Source: Elusimicrobiota bacterium (lineage in GTDB: Bacteria > Elusimicrobiota > Elusimicrobia > UBA1565). From it: a stretch of DNA of 64,000 nucleotides. Below are positions 7,220 through 13,913 of the stretch, in pieces (the stretch's first letter is position 1; each line of letters opens with the position of its first letter). The position numbers and the translations under genes are program-made. Location of the stretch: NCBI GenBank assembly GCA_041660925.1, contig JBAZVI010000008.1:160642-224641 (forward strand). Reading direction: 5' to 3'. The notes beneath the pieces were generated by a model. It worked only from the letters and a program-made list of their open reading frames with translations, searched no databases and had not been told where the DNA came from.

Positions 7220-8824
7220 CTACGGCAGCACCCGGTAGACCGCCGTCCGCTCCCTCGCGTCCGTGAAGTCCTTTTCGAAGAAGCGGGAGTCGGAGAGGAG
7301 CCTCTCGAGGAGCGGTTGAGCCAGGGCCTCACCGGAAGCCGTCCGCGTCACCGTCGGCATGGACGCGTCCGCGGAGGCCGACAGGATGCGGGTCACTCCG
7401 GACCCCCGGGCCCAGCGCGCGAGTTCGAGCGGGGCTTCGACTTTCGGGATCCGCCAGCCCCGTCGCCCGGTGTACAGGTAGAGCCGTCCCTGCATCTCCG
7501 CGGCGAAGACCTCGTCGGGGCGCGTGTTCTCGCGGATCCAGCGGAAGGTGTTCAGCGCGGGAGTGTTGACGGGCGTCGCCCAGTACAGCGAGGCGCGCAG
7601 GTGATGGACGTTCAGCGGGGCGCAGAGCAGGAGTCCCGCCGCCAGCGCGCCCCAGAGCACGGAGGAGGCCGCCCGCGCCGGCAGCCTGCGCGTCCACGAC
7701 TCCAGCCCGCGGAAAAGGTAAAGGAAGACGAAGGGCAGGATCGGGAGCAGATACCTCGGCGCCTGCTTGAACCACACGAGGAGGACCGCGGCGTAGAGCG
7801 CGACATGGATGCGGGCGCAGCGCTCCCAGCCGGCCTCCCCCTCCCGACGGGCACCCCGGAGAGCCGCCGCGGCGCCGACGGCGACGGTCAGGGCGCCGAG
7901 GACTCCGCTCGCGAACGGCTCCGGCCAGGAGAGGAACACCTTCACGAACACGGCCCGGAGGTAGAACCACGCGTTGCCGCCGACCAGCGTCCACGCCTGC
8001 GCCAGCCCCGCCTCCCCTCCCGCGAAGGGCGCCCGAAGCTCTCCGAGGTAGACGGTCCCGAGCCCCGCGTGGAAGACGTTGCGCAGATAGAAGCCGCCGA
8101 CGGGCGCCAGCCCGGCGGAGAGACAGACCGCGGCGGAGCGGAACCGGCCGGAGAAGAGCAGGGCGAGGGCCGCGGAGACGGGCAGACAGATCCCGTTGGG
8201 ACGCAGCAGGGCGCCGTAGCCGGCCAGCGCCCCGACAAGGAGCCAGGTCTTCGCATCGTCCCTCTCCCAGACCCTGGAGAGCGCCGTGAAGACGAGCGCC
8301 GTCCAGAGAAGATAGGGCCCTTCGGCGAGCACGGCGCCCGACAGGGAGACGGCGATCGGGCTGGCGCCGAAGAGCGCCAGCGCGGCGAAGCGGACCCCCG
8401 AGGAGGAGGAGGCGCGCCAAAGCCGCTCGAGCAGGACGAGGGCCGCGCAGAGCAGCAGGATCGAGTAGAGCTGGAGGACGACCGACGTCTCCGCGAAGAA
8501 CGCGAGCAGGGGGGCGAGCAGCAGGGGGTAGCCCGGCAGGTACTGGATGAACGCCGCTTCGGTCGGGGCGTGGAGCTGGACATAGCGCCCCTGGAGCAGG
8601 GACTTCGCCCCGATGAGATAGAAGGCGTCGTCGTTGAAGTAGCCGACGAAGTAGCTGCGCAGCGCCAGGACATAGACGACGGCCAGGGCCCCGAAAAGGG
8701 CCCTGAACGCCCACCGGGACACCCCCCCCTCCGGCGAGGACGACTCCGGCGCGCGGAACATGCAGCAGCTCTTGAACTTGCGTCCGCTGCCGCAGGGACA
8801 GGGGGCGTTCTTCGCGGCGCTCAT
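7220..8824 (-). CDS. SEC-C motif + GT-C-type (ArnT/PMT-like) polytopic membrane protein
   Basis: A 534-residue protein. Residues 8-21 are PCPCGSGRKFKSCC, a SEC-C zinc motif as found at the C-terminus of SecA. From about residue 30 it is polytopic, with roughly a dozen hydrophobic segments. The first extracytoplasmic loop has FNDDAFYLIGAKSLLQG and QYLPGYPLLLAPLLA, typical of GT-C glycosyltransferases that use lipid-phosphate sugar donors (ArnT/PMT-like). The acidic pair after the first TM is the expected catalytic site. The C-terminal ~130 residues are soluble (TRPDEVFAAEMQGRLYLYTG). The ATG overlaps the stop of the upstream SEC-C protein (ATGA). A sugar transferase acting on lipid or protein at the outer face of the inner membrane is likely; the substrate is unknown. 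A cytosolic zinc tag on such an enzyme is unusual. Confidence 0.8.
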   Translation of the reverse strand: MSAAKNAPCPCGSGRKFKSCCMFRAPESSSPEGGVSRWAFRALFGALAVVYVLALRSYFVGYFNDDAFYLIGAKSLLQGRYVQLHAPTEAAFIQYLPGYPLLLAPLLAFFAETSVVLQLYSILLLCAALVLLERLWRASSSSGVRFAALALFGASPIAVSLSGAVLAEGPYLLWTALVFTALSRVWERDDAKTWLLVGALAGYGALLRPNGICLPVSAALALLFSGRFRSAAVCLSAGLAPVGGFYLRNVFHAGLGTVYLGELRAPFAGGEAGLAQAWTLVGGNAWFYLRAVFVKVFLSWPEPFASGVLGALTVAVGAAAALRGARREGEAGWERCARIHVALYAAVLLVWFKQAPRYLLPILPFVFLYLFRGLESWTRRLPARAASSVLWGALAAGLLLCAPLNVHHLRASLYWATPVNTPALNTFRWIRENTRPDEVFAAEMQGRLYLYTGRRGWRIPKVEAPLELARWARGSGVTRILSASADASMPTVTRTASGEALAQPLLERLLSDSRFFEKDFTDARERTAVYRVLP

Positions 8825-10575
8825 GTGCTGAAATCCGGCTCCATCCGGAACACCTCGGAGAACTCCTTCTGCGCGAGCGCGTCCTTCCCCAGCCAGAGCA
8901 GGATCGAGCCGAGGTTGTAGTGCTCCCAGACGAGCTGCCGCGGCTCGCGCGACCCTCCCGCGCCTCCCGGCCGCCGGAGCGTCATCGGCCTCTCATCGGA
9001 CGAGGGGACGAAGACCACGCCGGCATGGTCGATATAGGCGGGCTTCCAGGCCGGGTCGCGCCCCAGGGCGCGCAGAAGCGGGACGACGCCGGGGTCCTGG
9101 AAGGGGTCGATCAGGAAGTAGCGGACGGGGTAGCGCGCCGTGAACGCCGCCAGGGGGACCTTCCCGCCGGCGATGTCCCAGTACGACGAGAAGAACGCGC
9201 GGCCGTACGCCTCCACCCCCCGTCCGTCGATGAAGACCTTCCGGTCCGGGAAGCGCCACAGAAGATAGTTCCCCGCGACGTAGTTGTTGAAGGCCGGCCC
9301 CTGGAGCCCCGCGTCGACGACGTAGTCGCACGCTCCGACGGGAGAATGGAGGGAGGAGAAGCCCGTCCCGGGCGCGAGGAAGTATCCTCCTCTCCGATAG
9401 AAACGGCCCGACGCGAAATCCTGCGCGCTCCAGAGGAGGGCCCCCGCGAGGAGAACCCCCAGGACGGGCTTCAGCCGACGCGGCGCGAAGGACGGATGCG
9501 CGCCGACCCACTCCTCCAGCGCCTCGCGCAGGTTCCACAGAGCGATGGGAAACGCCAGCACGGCGATGAAGAGCAGGTTGCGCTGGGAACGGAGGTACAT
9601 GCCGAGGAACGCCGCCCAGACCAGCCAGTGCGCGGCGGGGACGCGCCGGCGGTTCGACAGGAGGCACAACGCCGGGAGCCAGACCGCCAGCTTCTCGATC
9701 TCGAACCAGCCCGTCTCCCGGAAGTCCGCCCAGCTCGAGAAGGTCGGAGCGAACTCGTGGATGTTCGCCTCCATGGAGAGACGGGCGCTGCGGAGGGTGT
9801 GCAGGAGACAGGCGCCGAAGCGCGGGTTCGCGAGGCAGGCGAGGAGAGCGGCTCCCGCCAGCACCGCGAGGTCCCGCGAGCGGCGCAGGCCCTCGCTCCA
9901 GGCCGTTCCCGCCCAGTACAGGACGATCAGCGCGATGCCGAGCAGATAATAACCGTGCATGTTCGCCCAGAGGGCCTGGATGAGCGGGATCACCCAGAGC
10001 GGAGCCTTCTCCCCCCGGCGTCTCCTTTCCAGCACGAGCAGCTGCACGGCGATGAAGAGGGCGCTGAACATCTCGGGCCGGTCGTTGAAGCGCATGGCGG
10101 CGGCATGCGCGGCCACCGCCAGTCCGCCGATGTTCAGGAGCTCCCAGCCCGGACGGCGGACCGAGCGCAGGAGCACGCCGAACACCGCCAGGAAGACGGT
10201 CATCCTCAGAAGGAGGACGCCCCCGGCGGAGAAGCGGGAGTACACCCCGTAGAAGAGCACCTGCGAGAGCCACTCATGGACGACCCAGGGCTGAGCAGGG
10301 TCCGTCCAGGAGAAGAGGTTCGCATGCGGGATGAGGCCGTGCTGGACGATGTAGCGGCCGATGCTCAGATGGAACCACAGGTCGGGGTCCCAGATCTTGA
10401 AGTAGAGACGGCAAAGGAGGAAGGCGACGAAGGCGGCGAGGAGGCCCCCGCGCAGGAGCGGAGAATCCGCGGCCGCGTCCGGCCCGGCCGCGGCCCCCTT
10501 CCCGCTGCTGCAGCAGTCCTTGGCCTTGCGGCCGCTGCCGCAGGGACAGGGGGCGTTGCGGGAGGTCGGACTCAA
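8821..10575 (-). CDS. SEC-C motif + polytopic membrane protein (GT-C-like), TTG start
   Basis: A 584-residue protein starting at TTG 10575, 10 bases after the purA stop, with GAGGAG correctly spaced. This start gives MSPTSRNAPCPCGSG, which parallels the N-terminus of the downstream paralogue (MSAAKNAPCPCGSG) and removes a low-quality extension that overlaps purA. Residues 8-21 are a SEC-C motif (PCPCGSGRKAKDCC). About ten TM segments follow; the first periplasmic loop has IWDPDLWFHLSIGRYIVQHG and VVHEWLSQVLFYGVY, a pattern seen in uncharacterised GT-C-fold membrane proteins. The C-terminal soluble part includes NYLLWRFPDRKVFIDGRG and one TPR-like helix pair (LGKDALAQKEFSEVFRMEPD). Probable envelope glycosylation enzyme or homologue; reaction unknown. 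Confidence 0.8.
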   Translation of the reverse strand: MSPTSRNAPCPCGSGRKAKDCCSSGKGAAAGPDAAADSPLLRGGLLAAFVAFLLCRLYFKIWDPDLWFHLSIGRYIVQHGLIPHANLFSWTDPAQPWVVHEWLSQVLFYGVYSRFSAGGVLLLRMTVFLAVFGVLLRSVRRPGWELLNIGGLAVAAHAAAMRFNDRPEMFSALFIAVQLLVLERRRRGEKAPLWVIPLIQALWANMHGYYLLGIALIVLYWAGTAWSEGLRRSRDLAVLAGAALLACLANPRFGACLLHTLRSARLSMEANIHEFAPTFSSWADFRETGWFEIEKLAVWLPALCLLSNRRRVPAAHWLVWAAFLGMYLRSQRNLLFIAVLAFPIALWNLREALEEWVGAHPSFAPRRLKPVLGVLLAGALLWSAQDFASGRFYRRGGYFLAPGTGFSSLHSPVGACDYVVDAGLQGPAFNNYVAGNYLLWRFPDRKVFIDGRGVEAYGRAFFSSYWDIAGGKVPLAAFTARYPVRYFLIDPFQDPGVVPLLRALGRDPAWKPAYIDHAGVVFVPSSDERPMTLRRPGGAGGSREPRQLVWEHYNLGSILLWLGKDALAQKEFSEVFRMEPDFST

Positions 10576-10585
10576 GATCCGCTCC

Positions 10586-11878
10586 TCAGGAAGGCCACCG
10601 GAAGGGACCGCGCAGGAGGGTCTGCTCGCGGTCCCGGCCGATGGAGACGATGGGGATGGGCACGCCCAGGCGCCGTTCGATCTCGAGCACGTAGTCGCGC
10701 GCGCCCTTGGGGAGGGCGGCGAAGCTCCGCGCCTTCTCGAAACCGCCGCTGAAGCCGGGAAAGTCCTCATAGACCGGCACGGCTTCGAACGCGTCGCGCC
10801 GCGCGCAGGGGAACTCGGTCGTCTTGCGGCCCCGGACCTTGTACGCGACGCACACGCGCAGGGGATGGACCCCGGCGAGGGTGTCGAGCTTGGTGAGCGC
10901 GAGCCGGTCGATGCCGCCGGCCCGCAGGGCCTGGCGGAGCTGGACGAGATCGAGCCAGCCGATGCGGCGCGGCCGGCCGGTGGTGGTGCCGTACTCCCCC
11001 CCCGCCTCGCGCAGATAGCGGGCCACCGTCCCCTCGAGCTCCGTCGGGAAGGGGCCCAGACCGACGCGGGTCGTATAGGCCTTGCTCACGCCGAGCACGC
11101 CGCGGATGCGGGTGGGGCCGACGCCGACGCCGACGCAGGCGCCGCCGGCGATGGGGCTCGAGGAGGTCACGAAGGGGTAGGTGCCGTGGTCCACGTCGAG
11201 CATGACGCCCTGGGCGCCCTCGAACATCACCCGACGCCCGGCGTCGAGCGCGTCCGACACGAGCAGCGAGACGTCGGCGGCCAGGGGCTTGAGGAAGGCG
11301 CGCAGGCCTTCGTAGCCCTCCAGCGCCTCGGCGCGGGCCGTCTTGAGCGGCACGGCGCGGGTGAGCTCGCCTTCGCGCTCGCGCAGGACCTTCTCGAGGA
11401 GCTCCTCGAAGAGCGACCGGTCGAGGAAGTCGCAGACCCGGATGCCGAGCCGGGCGGCCTTATCCTCGTAGCAGGGGCCGATGCCGCGCTTCGTCGAGCC
11501 CACGCCGGCGCCGCCTTCCTCGCGCAGGGCGTCGAGGTGCATGTGATGCGGCAGCACGAGGTGGCAGAGCGAGCTCACGCGCAGACGCCCGCGCACCCGG
11601 ATGCCGGAACGCTCGAGCCCGCGGACCTCCTCGCGCAGGGAGCCCAGGTTGAGGACGACGCCGTTGCCGATGAGGGCCTGGCAGTTCGGGACGAGGATGC
11701 CGGAGGGGACGCTGTGGAGGGCGTACTTCTTGCCGCCGAAGACCACCGTGTGCCCGGCGTTGTTGCCGCCCTGATAGCGCACGACGGTGTGCGCCCGGGA
11801 GGCGAGCCAATGGACGATCTTCCCCTTGCCCTCGTCTCCCCACTGCGCCCCGACGACCACAAGCCCTGCGGAACCCAT
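10586..11878 (-). CDS. purA: Adenylosuccinate synthetase
   Basis: Catalyses the GTP-dependent condensation of IMP and aspartate to adenylosuccinate, the first committed step to AMP; cytoplasmic. The 430-residue length is normal for the family. The P-loop GAQWGDEGKGK is at residues ~9-19, followed by GNNAGHTVV, the IMP/Mg loop STKRGIGPCYEDKAAR, the switch FEGAQGVMLDVDHGTYPFVTSS and the GTP-binding TKLD near the C-terminus. Start at ATG 11878, because AAGGAG lies 8 bases upstream and the family signature begins immediately after; the 11 in-frame codons upstream are not needed. It sits between the UBA-like gene and the SEC-C membrane proteins in an otherwise DNA-processing and envelope operon. 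Confidence 0.97.
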   Translation of the reverse strand: MGSAGLVVVGAQWGDEGKGKIVHWLASRAHTVVRYQGGNNAGHTVVFGGKKYALHSVPSGILVPNCQALIGNGVVLNLGSLREEVRGLERSGIRVRGRLRVSSLCHLVLPHHMHLDALREEGGAGVGSTKRGIGPCYEDKAARLGIRVCDFLDRSLFEELLEKVLREREGELTRAVPLKTARAEALEGYEGLRAFLKPLAADVSLLVSDALDAGRRVMFEGAQGVMLDVDHGTYPFVTSSSPIAGGACVGVGVGPTRIRGVLGVSKAYTTRVGLGPFPTELEGTVARYLREAGGEYGTTTGRPRRIGWLDLVQLRQALRAGGIDRLALTKLDTLAGVHPLRVCVAYKVRGRKTTEFPCARRDAFEAVPVYEDFPGFSGGFEKARSFAALPKGARDYVLEIERRLGVPIPIVSIGRDREQTLLRGPFRWPS

Positions 11879-11925
11879 AAAGAACTCCTTCCCTTGGCGG
11901 GAACTCCTCATCCTAACCCCGCCGA

Positions 11926-11944
11926 GAATCCCCTCCGGGGATTC
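11926..11944 (-). other. Intercistronic hairpin before purA
   Basis: GAATCCCC and GGGGATTC pair perfectly around a 3-base loop, 5 bases after the stop of the UBA-like gene and ~48 bases before purA. There is no T-run. It may be an RNA-processing or attenuation site that lets purA be expressed differently from the upstream genes. Confidence 0.5.
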
Positions 11945-11948
11945 CCGG

Positions 11949-12887
11949 CTACCCCCCGAAGATGCGCTTCCACCAGGGCGAGCGAGCGCCCCGGCGAGTG
12001 ACCTTGATGCGGACGTCCGGCGGCAGGGTGACGTCGCCGCAGAGCCCGGCGGAGAAGCGCACGCGCAGGTGGCACTCCCCCTTGCGGCCGCGCTCGATGG
12101 CCTCCACCGGCGCGGGCAGGGGCGCGGAACCCTCGCCGACGCGGGTGCTGATGAGCTTGGCCAGGTACTGCGCGACGTCGCGCCCGTCGGTGATGGTCGT
12201 GTAGACGAGGTCGCCGGCCTTGAGCTCCCCGGCGGGGACCCCTTCGGGCGCGGGCTCGAGCGCGATGCGCAGCACCAGCGGCGCCGAGGCCCCCCCGGGG
12301 GGCGGCCGGTGCGCGCGGCGGGGCTCGGTCTTCCGGGCCCCCGGCGCCGGCAGGACCTCCTGGAACTGGCCCATGTCGAGGAGCTCGGCCCGGGCCTGGA
12401 CCTCGGCCTCCCCGAGCCGGGGCGCGAGGGCGTTCTGCAGGCGGGCGAACTCCGCGGCCCCGAGCTTCGGCTTCTCGGAGAAGAAAGGGGCCGCCTCGGA
12501 GGAATCGAAGAAGCCGGCCAGGAGCCGCTCGGCCTCCTGGCTCAGGTCCTGGAGCGTCCCCGCCCAGAGCCGGCAGGCGTAGAGGCGGCCCTCGAAGTCG
12601 AACCAGTGCGCGTCGAAGTCGCAGGTGTAGACGGCCGGGTTGTAGGAGACGACGGCCCGGGCGCGCAGCAGCGAGCGGTCCTTGAGGTTGAGGATGGCGA
12701 GCCAGAGCCCGTAGAGGGACTCGTGGCGGGCGCGCAGGCGCCCCTTGAGCACGAGGATGTTCTGGAAGAGGCGCGGGACGGCCTGCACCGCGCTCTGGAG
12801 GTCGTAGCTGCAGAGCTCGAGCGCGAGCTCGGCCTCGGCCCGGTCGCAGCCCGTCTCCTCCATAAGGAGAGCCACCTTATCTTTCAC
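11949..12887 (-). CDS. Conserved-looking hypothetical protein with N-terminal UBA/TS-N-like helix bundle
   Basis: A 312-residue cytoplasmic protein starting at GTG 12887, overlapping the xerC stop (GTGA). Residues 5-37 (EETGCDRAEAELALELCSYD) resemble the UBA/TS-N three-helix module in elongation factor Ts (METGCDxxxAxxAL...). The middle (residues ~60-190) is mixed alpha/beta with a Trp/Tyr/Phe-rich section (VVSYNPAVYTCDFDAHWFDF). A Pro/Arg linker (~195-205) separates a C-terminal beta-rich domain (LRIALEPAPEGVPAGELKAGDL, VRFSAGLCGDVTLP) ending in the basic tail SPWWKRIFGG. No enzyme motif recognised. The genomic neighbourhood is recombination and replication genes. Confidence 0.75.
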   Translation of the reverse strand: MKDKVALLMEETGCDRAEAELALELCSYDLQSAVQAVPRLFQNILVLKGRLRARHESLYGLWLAILNLKDRSLLRARAVVSYNPAVYTCDFDAHWFDFEGRLYACRLWAGTLQDLSQEAERLLAGFFDSSEAAPFFSEKPKLGAAEFARLQNALAPRLGEAEVQARAELLDMGQFQEVLPAPGARKTEPRRAHRPPPGGASAPLVLRIALEPAPEGVPAGELKAGDLVYTTITDGRDVAQYLAKLISTRVGEGSAPLPAPVEAIERGRKGECHLRVRFSAGLCGDVTLPPDVRIKVTRRGARSPWWKRIFGG

Positions 12888-13912
12888 TCATCCTCCTTCT
12901 CGGTCCCCCTCGCCCGCCGTGCGGGAGAGGGGGTATCGGGGGGTGAGGGGGAGCGCGCCGGCGCTCCCCGCGGATGCGCCTTCTCGTAGACCCGGCGGAT
13001 CCCCTCGAGCGTGGCGTGGGTGTAGACCTGGGTGGTGGAGAGCGAGCGGTGGCCGAGCATCTCCTGGAGCGTGCGGACGTCGCAGCCGCGCCCGAGCATC
13101 TGAGTGGCGAAGCTGTGGCGCAGCGCGTGCGGGGTCACGCCCTTGAGGAGGCCCGCCTTGCGGGCCGCGCGGCGCACGACCTGGGCGACGGAGCCCTCGC
13201 CGAGCCGCCCCCCCCGCGCGTTGAGCCAGAGAGGGCTCGAACCGACGAGCCCGTCGCCGGGTCGGCGCGCGTGCCCTTCTCCTCTCGCGCCGTCCCGTCG
13301 GCGCTCAGGCCCGCCGACGGGACGGGCCTCGAGGTAGGCGCGCAGGACGCGCAGCGCGGCGTGTCCGACGGGGACGACGCGTTCGCGCGAGCCCTTGCCG
13401 AAGACGCGCACGGTGCCGCCGACGAAGTCCACGTCGCCTACGTTGAGCCGGGCCAGCTCGCCGCGGCGCAGGCCGCTCGAGAAGAAGAGCTCGAGCACGG
13501 CGCGGTCGCGCAGGTCGAGGAGGCGGTCCCCCGGGGCCCCCTTCTCGAGCAGGGACTCCGTCTCGGGAGAGCTGAGGAAGCGGGGCAGGCGCCCCTCGCG
13601 GCGCGGCATGGGCAGGTTGAGGAAGGGGTCGCGGCGGAGGACGTCCTCTTCGATGAGCCAGCGCACCAGCGAGCGCAGCGCGGCGATCTTGCGAAGGACG
13701 GAGGTGCGGCGGATGGGCCGCCCGGAGAGTTCGGAGAGCCAGACGCGCAGGCGCTGGCGGTCGAGGCGGGAGGGCTCCTCCGCGCCCCAGCCGCGGGCCT
13801 CCCAGAAGCGCTCGAACTCGGCGAGGTCGGAGCGGTAGGCCCGGAGGGTGTGCTCGGAGAGGTTGCGGGCAGCGCGCAGGTGCGACAGGAAGCGCTGGAC
13901 GCAGCTTCTCAC
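12884..13912 (-). CDS. xerC: Tyrosine recombinase XerC
   Basis: Site-specific recombinase that resolves chromosome dimers at dif with XerD. The N-terminal SAM-like core-binding domain (residues 1-100) contains NLSEHTLRAYRSDLAEFERFW. The catalytic domain has the full set R149 (SGLRRGEL), K173, H262 and R265 (HALRHSFAT), H288 (LGHRSLSTTQ) and Tyr297 (VYTHA). XerC rather than XerD is inferred from the dprA-topA-xerC order known in Firmicutes. At 342 residues it is about 40 longer than usual: an Arg/Gly-rich insert at ~198-224, and a Pro/Arg tail (316-342) encoded by a member of the pyrimidine-rich hairpin repeat family also found at 56.1 kb. The start is GTG 13912, two bases from the topA stop. 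Confidence 0.92.
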   Translation of the reverse strand: MRSCVQRFLSHLRAARNLSEHTLRAYRSDLAEFERFWEARGWGAEEPSRLDRQRLRVWLSELSGRPIRRTSVLRKIAALRSLVRWLIEEDVLRRDPFLNLPMPRREGRLPRFLSSPETESLLEKGAPGDRLLDLRDRAVLELFFSSGLRRGELARLNVGDVDFVGGTVRVFGKGSRERVVPVGHAALRVLRAYLEARPVGGPERRRDGARGEGHARRPGDGLVGSSPLWLNARGGRLGEGSVAQVVRRAARKAGLLKGVTPHALRHSFATQMLGRGCDVRTLQEMLGHRSLSTTQVYTHATLEGIRRVYEKAHPRGAPARSPSPPDTPSPARRARGTEKEDE

Positions 13913-13913
13913 A

